Positions 34,228-43,319 of a DNA stretch of 64,000 nucleotides are shown in pieces; the first letter of the stretch is position 1; each line of letters starts with the position of its first letter. Source of the stretch: Bordetella genomosp. 8 (GTDB lineage Bacteria > Pseudomonadota > Gammaproteobacteria > Burkholderiales > Burkholderiaceae_B); contig NZ_CP021108.1 of the NCBI RefSeq assembly GCF_002119685.1, positions 372,001 through 436,000 of the forward strand, written 5' to 3'. The notes beneath the pieces are model-generated. The model saw only the letters and a list, made by a program, of their open reading frames with translations. It was not told the origin of the DNA and searched no databases. The position numbers and the translations under genes were made by a program.

Positions 34228-35721
34228 GTGGAAGAGCACATTCATCGTTATGACGTGGTGGTGGTCGGCAAGGGCAATGCGGCGCTGTGCGCCGCCCTGT
34301 CCGCTCGCGAACAGGGCGTGAGCGTCGCCATGCTGGAAGCGGCTTCGGAGGACGAGTCGGGCGGCAACAGCCGCTTCGCCGGCGGCGTGATGCGCTTTGC
34401 CTACGATTCGGTGGAAGACCTGAAGAAGGTCACCGACCTGACGGAAGAAGAAATCGCCACCAGCGATTACTTCACCAATACCACCGATGAATACTTCGAC
34501 GATCTGTTCCGCCTGACCAGCTATCGCACCGACCCGGCGCTGTCGGAGATCCTGGTCACGCAAAGCCTGGACGTCATGGTGTGGCTGCGTTCCAAGGGCG
34601 CGAAGTTCGTGCCCAACTACGGCAGGCAATCGTCGCTGGTGAACGGCCGCCGCAAATTCTTCGGCCGCCTGCCGATCGAGGTCTCCGGCGGCGGTGCGGG
34701 CCTGGTGCAGTTCCTGGACAAGGCCGCCCGGAATGCCGGGATCGACGTGCACTACGACACGCGCGCCCAATCCCTGGTCGCCGATGGCGATCGCATCACC
34801 GGCATCCGCGCGGTACGGGAAGGCCGTGCCGTGGTCTTCGAGGCCGGCGCCGTGGTCCTGGCCTGCGGCGGCTTCGAAGGCAATCCGGAAATGCGCGCGC
34901 GTTACCTGGGGCCCGGTTGGGAACTGGCCAAGGTGCGCGGATCGCGCTTCAACCAGGGCGACGGCCTGCGCATGGCGCTGGATGCCGGCGCCGCGCCCTA
35001 CGGCAACTGGTCCGGCTGCCATGCCACCGGGTGGGACCTGAACGCGCCGGAGTTCGGCGACGTCAACGTCGGCGATCAATTCCAGAAGCACAGCTATATC
35101 TTCGGCCTGCTGGTCAACGCCCAGGGCAAGCGCTTCGTCGACGAGGGGCTGGATTTCCATTCCTTCACCTACGCCAAGTACGGCGGCGAGGTGCTGAAGC
35201 AGCCTGGCCAGTTCGCCTGGCAGGTCTTCGATTCCAAGGTCACCTCGCTGCTGCGCTCCGAATACCGGATCAAGATGATGACCAAGGCCACGGGCGACAC
35301 GCTGGAAGAACTGGCGCAGAAGCTGGAAGGCGTGGATCCCGCCGCGTTCCTGGAGACGGTGCGCACGTACAACGCCTCCATCCGCAAGGACGTGGCCTTC
35401 GATCCTACCGTCAAGGACGGCCTGTGCACGCAGGGCATCGAACCGCCCAAGTCGAACTGGGCGCAAGCGCTGGACACGCCGCCTTACCATGCCTATGCGA
35501 CGACCTGTGGCATCACCTTCACCTTCGGGGGCCTGCGCGTGGATCCGGAAAGCGGCCAGGTGTTGAACGTGCATCTGCAGCCGATGCCAGGCCTGTATTG
35601 CGCCGGCGAAATGGTGGGCGGCCTGTTTTACTTCAACTATCCCAGCGGCACCGGCCTGGTGTCGGGGGCCATCTTCGGCCGCATCGCGGGACGTGGGGCC
35701 GCCCAGGCGGCCGCGGGCTGA
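34228..35721 (+). CDS. FAD-dependent dehydrogenase, tricarballylate dehydrogenase TcuA-like
   Basis: 497 residues from a GTG start with GAGGA 11 bases upstream. N-terminal FAD Rossmann motif VVVVGKGNAALCAALSAREQG, glycine-rich GGNSRFAGG, and C-terminal GLYCAGEMVGGLFYFNYPSGTGL typical of the fumarate reductase/succinate dehydrogenase flavoprotein superfamily. The G-N-A-A-L-C-A-A-L block is the one seen in TcuA, which oxidises tricarballylate to cis-aconitate. Co-transcribed with an MmgE/PrpD enzyme, consistent with a polycarboxylate pathway. KstD-like steroid enzymes are a less likely alternative. Confidence 0.82.
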   Translation: MEEHIHRYDVVVVGKGNAALCAALSAREQGVSVAMLEAASEDESGGNSRFAGGVMRFAYDSVEDLKKVTDLTEEEIATSDYFTNTTDEYFDDLFRLTSYRTDPALSEILVTQSLDVMVWLRSKGAKFVPNYGRQSSLVNGRRKFFGRLPIEVSGGGAGLVQFLDKAARNAGIDVHYDTRAQSLVADGDRITGIRAVREGRAVVFEAGAVVLACGGFEGNPEMRARYLGPGWELAKVRGSRFNQGDGLRMALDAGAAPYGNWSGCHATGWDLNAPEFGDVNVGDQFQKHSYIFGLLVNAQGKRFVDEGLDFHSFTYAKYGGEVLKQPGQFAWQVFDSKVTSLLRSEYRIKMMTKATGDTLEELAQKLEGVDPAAFLETVRTYNASIRKDVAFDPTVKDGLCTQGIEPPKSNWAQALDTPPYHAYATTCGITFTFGGLRVDPESGQVLNVHLQPMPGLYCAGEMVGGLFYFNYPSGTGLVSGAIFGRIAGRGAAQAAAG

Positions 35722-35782
35722 ACCGCGCATGGCGGACACCGGGAGGCGGCGGTTATCCTAGCGGTCTTGACCTGGAGTCCCC

Positions 35783-36511
35783 ATGCAAAACCACGACCGC
35801 CGCGCCCTGGTGCTGTTTTCCGGCGGGCAGGATTCGACCACCTGCCTGGCCTGGGCATTGGAACGCTATGCCCATGTCGAAACGGTGGGCTTCGACTACG
35901 GCCAGCGCCACCGGATCGAATTGGACGCGCGGCAGAACGTGCTGCGCGAACTGCGCGCCCGCCGGCCCGGCTGGGCGCCCCGCCTGGGCGACGATCACAT
36001 GCTCGACCTGTCCGTCCTGGGACAGGTGGGCGATACCGCCCTGACCAGCGACCGGCGGATCGAAATGCAGGCCAACGGCCTGCCCAACACCTTCGTCCCA
36101 GGCCGCAACCTGCTATTCCTGACGCTGGCCGCCGCCCTGGGCTACCGCCGCCAGTTGGACGTCCTGGTCGGCGGCATGTGCGAAACCGATTTCTCCGGCT
36201 ACCCGGACTGCCGCGATGACACGATGAAAGCGCAGCAGGTCGCCCTGGCCCTGGGCCTGGGCACGCGCGTCACCATCGAAACGCCGCTGATGTGGCTGGA
36301 CAAGGCCCAGACCTGGGCGCTGGCCGAGCGGCTGGGCGGGCAGGAACTGGTGGACATCATCCTGGAAGACAGCCACACCTGCTATCTGGGCGAGCGCGGC
36401 GCGCGCCACGCGTGGGGCTATGGCTGCGGCACCTGCCCGGCCTGCGCGCTGCGCAAGACCGGCTGGGAACGCTGGACCAGCGGCCAGGCGGCGCCTTTGC
36501 CCGCGGCCTGA
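35783..36511 (+). CDS. queC: 7-cyano-7-deazaguanine synthase QueC
   Basis: 242 residues. The PP-loop SGGQDSTT (13-20) binds [30 protein letters not shown] and [12 protein letters not shown] are family blocks, and the zinc cysteines sit in the C-terminal [13 protein letters not shown]. QueC converts carboxy-deazaguanine to preQ0 for queuosine. No other que gene is adjacent. Slightly longer than E. coli QueC (231 aa). Confidence 0.95.
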   Translation: MQNHDRRALVLFSGGQDSTTCLAWALERYAHVETVGFDYGQRHRIELDARQNVLRELRARRPGWAPRLGDDHMLDLSVLGQVGDTALTSDRRIEMQANGLPNTFVPGRNLLFLTLAAALGYRRQLDVLVGGMCETDFSGYPDCRDDTMKAQQVALALGLGTRVTIETPLMWLDKAQTWALAERLGGQELVDIILEDSHTCYLGERGARHAWGYGCGTCPACALRKTGWERWTSGQAAPLPAA

Positions 36512-36557
36512 CGCAGATGCCCTGACGTACACGCCGGCGTGCGGGCGTGCGGGCGCC

Positions 36558-37106
36558 CTAGCGCGATTCCGGCGCCGTCGTATCGCCTTCGCCCAGCGTA
36601 CGCTGCATCAGCACGGTATCGCGCCATTCGCCGAACTTGTGGCCCACCGACCGCAGCGTGCCGACGGGATGGAAGCCGCAGCGCGCGTGCAGCGCCAGCG
36701 ACGCGGCATTGCCGCTGTCGCCCACGATGGCCAGCATCTGGCGCCAGCCGGTCGCGGTGCAGCGATCGACCAGTTCCCGCAGCAGGCGCCCGCCGATACC
36801 GTGGCCCGCCATGCCGGGCTTGACGTATACCGAGTCCTCGCAGGTGAACCGATAGGCGGGGCGAGGCCGATACAGCGTGGCATACGCATAGCCGGCCACC
36901 TGGCCGTGCAGCTCGGCGGCCAGGTAGGGCAGCTTGTGCGCCAGCACCGCGGCGCGCCGCTGGCGCATTTCCTCCAGGTCCGGGGGCGACAGTTCGAAGG
37001 ACGCCGTGCCATGCAGCACGTGGTGGCTGTAGATCGCCTGGATGGCCACCATGTCGTCGGCGGTGGCGTCGCGTATGAGCAGCTTGGAGTCGGGCGTGAC
37101 GGACAT
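36558..37106 (-). CDS. GNAT N-acetyltransferase, phosphinothricin/YncA-like
   Basis: 182 residues starting MSVTPDSKLLIRDATADDMV. Family blocks: AIYSHHVLHGTASFE, YAYATLYRPRPAYRFTCEDSVYV and the acetyl-CoA loop GMAGHGIGGRLLRELV, then IVGDSGNAASLALHARCGF. This is the pattern of phosphinothricin acetyltransferase and methionine sulfoximine/sulfone acetyltransferases (YncA/MddA); the natural substrate may simply be an amino-acid analogue. Monocistronic, divergent from ilvD with about 300 bases between. Confidence 0.9.
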   Translation of the reverse strand: MSVTPDSKLLIRDATADDMVAIQAIYSHHVLHGTASFELSPPDLEEMRQRRAAVLAHKLPYLAAELHGQVAGYAYATLYRPRPAYRFTCEDSVYVKPGMAGHGIGGRLLRELVDRCTATGWRQMLAIVGDSGNAASLALHARCGFHPVGTLRSVGHKFGEWRDTVLMQRTLGEGDTTAPESR

Positions 37107-37403
37107 GGTGCTTCGCTGTGAGTGGAAGGTGGTGTTGCGGCCGGGGGGGCTGGCGATCGGCTGGCGATCGAATGGCGATTTGTCCAGCGACCGACCGGCG
37201 ATGGGCCGGCGCGGTTCGGCATTATGCTGCGCGCGGGGTGTATTTTCGCCGAAGGGGTGGCATCGGCGCCATCCCCGCTCAGGTGGCTGTGTCCTGCCAG
37301 GCGTTATGATGGGGTCCTTTTGCCCCGGTCCGCCCCGGCAAGCCGCGCCATGGACGCGGCGCGGGCCGTCCCGATAAAACCCCCGCGCTTCCGAGACAAC
37401 GCC
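37107..37403. other. Intergenic region between the GNAT gene and ilvD
   Basis: Nearly 300 bases. A TATGAT at 37305-37310 is a possible -10 for ilvD, without a good -35. No leader-peptide-and-attenuator arrangement is apparent. A 16-base word at 37228-37243 recurs in reverse at 40528-40543. Confidence 0.4.
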
Positions 37404-39266
37404 ATGCCGCAATACCGTTCCCGCACATCCACCCACGGCCGCAACATGGCCGGCGCCCGCGCCCTGTGGCGCGCCACCGGCATGAAGGACGGCGATTTCG
37501 GCAAACCCATCGTCGCGGTGGTGAATTCCTTCACGCAGTTCGTGCCCGGCCACGTGCATCTGCGCGACCTGGGCGCCCTGGTCGCCAGCCAGATCGAGGC
37601 CGCCGGTGCGATCGCCAAGGAATTCAACACCATCGCGGTGGACGACGGCATCGCGATGGGCCACGACGGCATGCTGTATTCGCTGCCTTCGCGCGAACTG
37701 ATCGCCGACTCGGTGGAATACATGGTCAACGCGCATTGCGCGGACGCCATGGTGTGCATTTCGAACTGCGACAAGATCACCCCGGGAATGCTGATGGCCG
37801 CCATGCGCCTGAACATCCCCGTCGTTTTCGTGTCGGGCGGTCCGATGGAAGCGGGCAAGATCACGTCACCCACCGACGGCAAGGTCATCGCCAAGATCGA
37901 CCTGATCGACGCCATGGTCAAGGCGGCCGATCCCAAGATGTCCGATGCCGACGTGGCCGAATACGAACGCAGCGCCTGCCCGACCTGCGGCTCCTGTTCC
38001 GGCATGTTCACCGCCAATTCGATGAACTGCCTGACCGAGGCGCTGGGCCTGTCGCTGCCGGGCAACGGCACCATCGTCGCCACGCACGCCTGGCGCAAGG
38101 GGCTGTTCGAGGAAGCCGGCCGCCTGGTCGTCGACCTGTGCCGCCGCTACTACGAGCAGGACGACGCCTCCGTCCTGCCGCGCAATATCGCCACCCGCGC
38201 CGCCTTTGAAAACGCCATGACGCTGGACGTCGCCATGGGCGGATCGACCAACACCGTGCTGCACCTGCTGGCGGCGGTGCAGGAAGCCGGCGTGGATTTC
38301 ACGATGGAAGACATCGACCGCATTTCCCGCCGCACGCCCTGCCTGTGCAAGGCCGCGCCCGCGACCGACAAATACCACATCGAAGACGTGCATCGCGCCG
38401 GCGGCGTGATCGGCATCCTGGGCGAACTGGCGCGCGCCAACCTGCTGGACCTGTCGGTGGGCAACGTCCACAGCGGCACGCTGGGCAAGGCGCTGGAAAA
38501 ATGGGACGTCGCGGGCGGCGCCGGCGAAGAGGCGCGGAAGTTCTACCGTGCCGCCCCCGGCGGCGTGCCCACCCAGGTCGCCTTCAGCCAGGACGCCACC
38601 TATCTGACGCTGGACCTGGATCGCAGCAACGGGGGCATCCGCGACCTGGCCCACGCCTACTCCAAGGACGGCGGGCTGGCGGTGCTGTACGGCAACCTGG
38701 CGGAAAAGGGCTGCATCGTGAAGACGGCCGGCGTCGATGAGAGCCAACTGGTATTCCAGGGCCGCGCGCGCGTGTTCGAAAGCCAGGACGCGGCGGTCGA
38801 AGCCATCCTGGGCGACAAGGTCGTGGCCGGCGACGTCGTGGTGATCCGCTACGAAGGCCCCAAGGGCGGTCCGGGCATGCAGGAAATGCTGTACCCCACT
38901 TCCTACCTGAAATCCAAGGGCCTGGGCAAGACTTGCGCGCTGTTCACCGATGGCCGTTTCTCCGGCGGATCGTCGGGGCTGGTGATCGGCCACGCATCGC
39001 CGGAAGCCGCGGAAGGCGGCACGATCGGCCTGGTGCGCGATGGCGATGCGATCCAGATCGACATCCCCAATCGCCGCATCCACCTGGAAGTCGGCGCCGC
39101 CGAGCTGGCCGCGCGCCGCCAGGAAATGGATGCCCGCGGCGACAAGGCATGGCAGCCGGGCGAACGCCAGCGCGTCGTCTCGACCGCGCTGCAAGCCTAT
39201 GCCGCGCTGGCCACTTCCGCCGATCGCGGCGCGGTGCGTGACCTGAGCCAGCTGAAACGGCGTTGA
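37404..39266 (+). CDS. ilvD: Dihydroxy-acid dehydratase
   Basis: 620 residues, the long E. coli-like form (616 aa). Cluster-ligand cysteines lie in [13 protein letters not shown] and [38 protein letters not shown] closes the active site. Start [20 protein letters not shown] matches the family; earlier in-frame starts add unrelated sequence. It makes the 2-keto acids for valine, isoleucine and pantothenate. Convergent with the MFS gene, 24 bases apart. Confidence 0.96.
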   Translation: MPQYRSRTSTHGRNMAGARALWRATGMKDGDFGKPIVAVVNSFTQFVPGHVHLRDLGALVASQIEAAGAIAKEFNTIAVDDGIAMGHDGMLYSLPSRELIADSVEYMVNAHCADAMVCISNCDKITPGMLMAAMRLNIPVVFVSGGPMEAGKITSPTDGKVIAKIDLIDAMVKAADPKMSDADVAEYERSACPTCGSCSGMFTANSMNCLTEALGLSLPGNGTIVATHAWRKGLFEEAGRLVVDLCRRYYEQDDASVLPRNIATRAAFENAMTLDVAMGGSTNTVLHLLAAVQEAGVDFTMEDIDRISRRTPCLCKAAPATDKYHIEDVHRAGGVIGILGELARANLLDLSVGNVHSGTLGKALEKWDVAGGAGEEARKFYRAAPGGVPTQVAFSQDATYLTLDLDRSNGGIRDLAHAYSKDGGLAVLYGNLAEKGCIVKTAGVDESQLVFQGRARVFESQDAAVEAILGDKVVAGDVVVIRYEGPKGGPGMQEMLYPTSYLKSKGLGKTCALFTDGRFSGGSSGLVIGHASPEAAEGGTIGLVRDGDAIQIDIPNRRIHLEVGAAELAARRQEMDARGDKAWQPGERQRVVSTALQAYAALATSADRGAVRDLSQLKRR

Positions 39267-39290
39267 TGGCGGGGCGTCAGCCCGCCGCCA

Positions 39291-40472
39291 TCACGCGCAT
39301 TCCGAGGCCGGCCTGGCGGCGGGCCGCGCTTCGCGGCGATCCAGCCGCCAGCTGAACAATGCCACCAGCAAGCCGGCCGCCGTCATCAGGCTGGCGACCC
39401 AGGGCAGGGCCGCCAGGCCCGGCCCGTGGTCTATCGTCAGGCCGCCCACCCACGCGCCGGCGGCATTGCCCAGGTTGAACGCCGCGATGTTGAAGGCCGA
39501 TGCCAGGTTGGGCGCGGTGGCGGCTTTTTCCAGCACTCGCATCTGCAGAGGCGGCACGGTCGCGAAGCCAGCGGCGCCCAGCAATCCCACCGTGATCGCC
39601 GCCGCCACCTGGGCGTGGGCGGTGAAGGTGAAGACCGCCTGCAGCACCGCCAGGATCAGCAGCGTGCCGACCAGCGTGGGCATGAGCCGCCGATCGGCGA
39701 ACTTCCCGCCCAGGGTATTGCCGATGACCAGCCCGATGCCGAACAGCAGCAGGATGGGGGACACGGCCTTGTCGGAAAAGCCCGCCAGCTGCGTCAGGAT
39801 GGGCGCGATGTACGTGAACGCCGCGAACACGCCGCCGAATCCCAGGACCGTCATCAGGAATCCCAGCAGCACCTGGGGTTGCACCAGCGTGCGCAGCTCC
39901 TGCCCGAAATGGGCCTGGTGGTCGTCGCGGCTGCGCGGCACCAGCAGCGCGATGGCGGCCATGGCCAGGATGCCCACGGCGGTCACCGCCCAGAAGGTGC
40001 TGCGCCAGCCGAAATGCTGTCCCAGCCAGGTGCCCAGCGGCACGCCCATGACGTTGGCCAGCGTCAGGCCGGTGAACATCAAGGCGATCGCCGATGCCTT
40101 CTTGTCCGCCGGCACCAGCCCGGTGGCCACCACCGATCCGATGCCGAAGAAAGCGCCGTGCGCGAACGACGTCAGCACGCGCGCCGCCATCAGCATGCCG
40201 TAGTTCGGCGCCAGCGCACAGGCCAGGTTGCCCACGGTGAAAAGCAGCATCAGGCCCAGCAGCACGGTCTTGCGCTGCAGCCGAGACATCAGCGGCGTCA
40301 CGATGGGCGCGCCGACGAACACGCCCAGCGCATAGCCGGTCACCAGCAGCCCGGCCGTCGACAGGCCGACATGCAGGTCGGCCGACAGTTCGGGCAGCAG
40401 CCCCATGATGACGAATTCGGTGGTCCCGATGCCAAAGGCACCGGCGGCCAGCGCCCACAAAGCGATAGGCAT
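39291..40472 (-). CDS. MFS transporter, DHA1 family (AraJ/PbuE-type efflux)
   Basis: 393 residues with twelve helices and no large loops. It starts MPIALWALAAGAFGIGTTEF, the characteristic GTTEFV motif of AraJ/YdhP-type exporters, with GAPIVTPLMSRLQRKTVL as the loop 2-3 motif. Monocistronic. Exported compound unknown; purine nucleosides, sugars and drugs are known for relatives. Confidence 0.92.
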   Translation of the reverse strand: MPIALWALAAGAFGIGTTEFVIMGLLPELSADLHVGLSTAGLLVTGYALGVFVGAPIVTPLMSRLQRKTVLLGLMLLFTVGNLACALAPNYGMLMAARVLTSFAHGAFFGIGSVVATGLVPADKKASAIALMFTGLTLANVMGVPLGTWLGQHFGWRSTFWAVTAVGILAMAAIALLVPRSRDDHQAHFGQELRTLVQPQVLLGFLMTVLGFGGVFAAFTYIAPILTQLAGFSDKAVSPILLLFGIGLVIGNTLGGKFADRRLMPTLVGTLLILAVLQAVFTFTAHAQVAAAITVGLLGAAGFATVPPLQMRVLEKAATAPNLASAFNIAAFNLGNAAGAWVGGLTIDHGPGLAALPWVASLMTAAGLLVALFSWRLDRREARPAARPASECA

Positions 40473-40585
40473 GACAGCATCCGCACGTAGATGGAAAGTG
40501 CGTATTCTGCGCGTTCGCCCCCCGTGGATACACCCCGCGCGCAACAAAGGACTTGTACGCGCCAGGCAAAAATCCCCAAGGGGAT

Positions 40586-41923
40586 TCAGAGATAACCCTG
40601 CTCCATTTCGCGGCGGAACTGCAGGGCGTCGTAGCCGTCGCCGTATTCGACGTCCGACCATTTCAGTGCCTGGGTGGCCCGCACGGCGTTCTTCAGCTTG
40701 ACGTTGTGCGCCAGTCCCAGGGGCAGGTAGCCGCCTTCCACGGAGTCGCGCGCCGGCATCAGCCGACCGTAGACCGTATAGCCGCCTTCGCCGTCCAGCA
40801 CCTGGCCGGGCTTCATCTCGCGCTTGGCCGTGGCCACGACGTCGCCGTGCCAGCCGGTCGGCGCGCCCGTGGGTTCGCGCCGCAGCGCCACGTTGGCCAC
40901 GCTGATGCCCAATTCCATGCCCATCAGGTGATAGGGCTTGTACATCGCCGAATAGTTGCCGGTGGGGTCGGTCACCACGCCATATTCCTTGAAGCATCGG
41001 CGCACGTAATCGCTGTCGGCGGCGATCACCACGTAGACGCCCCAGCGCAGGTCGCGGTAGACCGGGCGGCCATCGCGTTCCAGGGAAGAAACGACCTCCA
41101 CCTGGCCCCGGTGATGCAGGGTGCCGCCGTCGTCGCGGGGCCGCAGCACGCGGGCCAGATCGTCGACGCCGCAGGGCGGGAAATGCAGGCCGGACGGCGC
41201 CGGCAGCAGCCCGGTGGAGTTCGACACCGCGGCCATTTCGATGGCGCTCTTGGTGCCGTCCAGGAAACTGTTGAACATCTGCGCGTTGAAGTCGCCGGCG
41301 GCCACCATTTCCGGCGTGAAGCCGTAATACGGCCACACCGTGTCCGGCGTGGATGTGTGGAAGGCCGGCAGATACTTGGTGCCTTTGCCGGCGGCAATCA
41401 CTTCGAAGCCGCTGGCACGCGCCCAGTCGACCATTTCGCAGATCAGCGCCGGCTGGTCCCCATAGGCCAGCGAATACACGATGCCCGCCTCGCGCGCGCG
41501 GCGCGCCAGCAGCGGGCCGGCCAGGGCGTCGGCTTCCACATTGACCATGACGATGTGCTTGCCGTGCTCGCAGCAGGCCAGTGCATGGCGGATGCCGGCC
41601 GCCGCGCTGCCGCAGGCGTCGATGACGACATCGATCTCGGGATGCGCGATGATGGCCAGCGCGTCTTCGGCGCAATACACGCTGCCGCCGCGGCAGGCTT
41701 CGCCGATGGACGCGGCCTGCAGGGCGGCGGCCGGCCAGCCCACCTTGGTCAGCGCGGCGCGGGCGGACGCCGGCTTCAGGTCGGCGACCGCGACCAGCCG
41801 CATGCCCGGGGTGCGAAGCGCCTGGCTCAGGAACATGGAGCCGAACTTGCCCGCGCCGATCAAGGCGATGCGTATGGGCTTGCCGTCGGCTTCCCGTTGC
41901 TTGAGCATGCGGTACAGGTTCAT
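40586..41923 (-). CDS. NAD(P)-dependent oxidoreductase with C-terminal SAF-like domain
   Basis: 445 residues. N-terminal Rossmann fold IRIALIGAGKFGSMFLSQAL and homoserine-dehydrogenase-like VVIDACGSAAAGIRHALACC; the middle holds IAAGKGTKYLPAFH. The C-terminus (from about 355; MKPGQVLDGEGGYTVYG) resembles an SAF domain as in sugar-acid dehydratases and FlgA. Such fusions occur in sugar-acid and hydroxy-acid catabolism. Reaction unknown. It follows no clear operon partner; the MFS gene 113 bases downstream could be linked. Confidence 0.8.
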   Translation of the reverse strand: MNLYRMLKQREADGKPIRIALIGAGKFGSMFLSQALRTPGMRLVAVADLKPASARAALTKVGWPAAALQAASIGEACRGGSVYCAEDALAIIAHPEIDVVIDACGSAAAGIRHALACCEHGKHIVMVNVEADALAGPLLARRAREAGIVYSLAYGDQPALICEMVDWARASGFEVIAAGKGTKYLPAFHTSTPDTVWPYYGFTPEMVAAGDFNAQMFNSFLDGTKSAIEMAAVSNSTGLLPAPSGLHFPPCGVDDLARVLRPRDDGGTLHHRGQVEVVSSLERDGRPVYRDLRWGVYVVIAADSDYVRRCFKEYGVVTDPTGNYSAMYKPYHLMGMELGISVANVALRREPTGAPTGWHGDVVATAKREMKPGQVLDGEGGYTVYGRLMPARDSVEGGYLPLGLAHNVKLKNAVRATQALKWSDVEYGDGYDALQFRREMEQGYL

Positions 41924-42023
41924 CGCGGTCTCCTGTCGCCCCCGTTGGCGATCCGCTCAGCTTACCCCAGCCGGCCTTGCTTCGTTGCGGTCGCCGCTGC
42001 CGGTGCAGGTCGCAAGCATGACG

Positions 42024-42584
42024 CTAGCCGTCTGCCCGATACAGTTCGCCGCCCAGCACATTGCGCCAGTCGGCCCAGGTCACCCGCGGCTTGTCGGTGA
42101 CGTGGCGGTTGTACGGGGCGTCATAGAGGATATGGCGCCAGCGGGGACGCACGGCGCCTTCGATGGCCGGGCGATCGTCGATCAGGATGTCGCCCTGCAC
42201 CAGGGTCTTGTCGCGCGTCAGGATCAGCCTTTCGGTCCAGGGCCGGCCTAAGTGGCGTTCGATCCACTGGTACTTCTCGGCGACGCAGTTTTCGTACTGG
42301 CGCAGGGGCGAACTGCATATGCGCACGTCCATGCCCAGCTCGCTCAGTTCGCGGACCGCTTCCAGCGCGCCCGGGACGGGCGGCAGGTCGCGGATGAAAC
42401 CCGGCGCGGTGTAGAGGGCCTCGGCCAGGGGCCGCAGCTCAGGCGGATAGTCCTCCAGGATGTGGAAGGACCGGCGATCCTGGAATTCCACCGGCGGGAT
42501 GTCGGGATGGGCCTGGCGCCAGGCATCGACGAAGGCGTTCTCGAAATCGGCGAGCACGCCGTCTTGATCGATCAGGATGAGCAT
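42024..42584 (-). CDS. 5'(3')-deoxyribonucleotidase (NT5C-type HAD hydrolase)
   Basis: 186 residues from ATG 42584; a GTG five codons upstream (42599) is an alternative and neither has a clear ribosome binding site. HAD motif I is ILIDQDGVLADFENAF with Asp nucleophile and acid/base, motif II in DVRICSSPLR, and motif III/IV in LTRDKTLVQGDILIDDRP. The fold is that of mitochondrial and cytosolic deoxyribonucleotidases, which dephosphorylate dUMP/dTMP-type nucleotides. ThpR lies 69 bases upstream in the same direction. Confidence 0.87.
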   Translation of the reverse strand: MLILIDQDGVLADFENAFVDAWRQAHPDIPPVEFQDRRSFHILEDYPPELRPLAEALYTAPGFIRDLPPVPGALEAVRELSELGMDVRICSSPLRQYENCVAEKYQWIERHLGRPWTERLILTRDKTLVQGDILIDDRPAIEGAVRPRWRHILYDAPYNRHVTDKPRVTWADWRNVLGGELYRADG

Positions 42585-42653
42585 GGTTGGAGCCGGCACG
42601 GCGCCTGGCGCCGCAGGGTGTAGGGAAGTCGGATATTGTGCCCCATGGGCTGC

Positions 42654-43277
42654 CTAGGCCCGCGTCGATGCCACCACGCGGTACCTGGCCGCGCCGTCCT
42701 GCACGGACGCCACCAGGACGTAGCGGTCATAGCGCCATTCGAGGGGCGGCGGCGTCACGTCCGGCAGCACGCTCGTATCGGCATTGCGCAGCAGCGTGAC
42801 ATGCGGCCGAAAGCGGGTCTCGGGGCGCGCCGGATGCAATGGCGCCACCCACTCCCACAAGCGACGATGTTCCAGCGCGAGCCGCGCCGCGCCATCGTCG
42901 GCGGCAGCGTCGTCGCTGTTGCCGGGGCCGGCCCAGACGATGCGGGGCCGCGGAAACGCGCCGAAGCGGTCCAGCACGACCGCGCCCGGCTCGATGCGGC
43001 GCGTCTCGGTTTCGCGGGCCAGTCGCGGCAGCAGTTCCGGGGTGGTCTCACCCAGGAAGCCGAGCGTCAGATGCAGCGTATCCGGCCGCATGATGCGCCC
43101 GCCGCAGCGAGCGTGGGCGTGCGCCGCCCAGTCGGTCAGCGCGCGCACCGTCGCCGGGTCGGGCCACAACGCGAAGAAAAGCCGCACCGACCGGCGTCGT
43201 TCAAGCCCATCGGGCCGCGGCCCGGCCTGGGTCGGCGGTCCCGATTCCGGCTGGGCTGAAGATGAAGTGGGCGACAT
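42654..43277 (-). CDS. thpR: RNA 2',3'-cyclic phosphodiesterase ThpR (LigT)
   Basis: 207 residues. Both catalytic HxTx motifs are present: LHLTLGFLGE and FRPHVTLLRN. The core begins SVRLFFALWPDPATV; the first about 28 residues are a Ser/Pro-rich extension that may not be native. The chosen ATG (43277) lies partly inside the 3' arm of a hairpin (43276-43314) located between it and the efflux operon, with no clear Shine-Dalgarno. It opens 2',3'-cyclic phosphates of RNA ends. Confidence 0.88.
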   Translation of the reverse strand: MSPTSSSAQPESGPPTQAGPRPDGLERRRSVRLFFALWPDPATVRALTDWAAHAHARCGGRIMRPDTLHLTLGFLGETTPELLPRLARETETRRIEPGAVVLDRFGAFPRPRIVWAGPGNSDDAAADDGAARLALEHRRLWEWVAPLHPARPETRFRPHVTLLRNADTSVLPDVTPPPLEWRYDRYVLVASVQDGAARYRVVASTRA

Positions 43278-43314
43278 GGCAAACCAGGAGCATGGGAATG
43301 CCCCAGTTTGCCAT
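43276..43314 (-). terminator. Long hairpin between the efflux operon and thpR
   Basis: Arms ATGGCAAAC (43276-43284) and GTTTGCCAT (43306-43314) pair perfectly and the interior continues as GGAGCAT/ATGCCCC with one mismatch. No T-run follows, so it may act as an mRNA 3'-end stabiliser or a translational block on thpR rather than as an intrinsic terminator. Confidence 0.5.
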
Positions 43315-43319
43315 CCGCA

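Noticed and set aside
39267..39290. Hairpin between convergent ilvD and MFS genes as a terminator
   Set aside because: The GATGGCGG-type arms pair imperfectly and no T-run is present.
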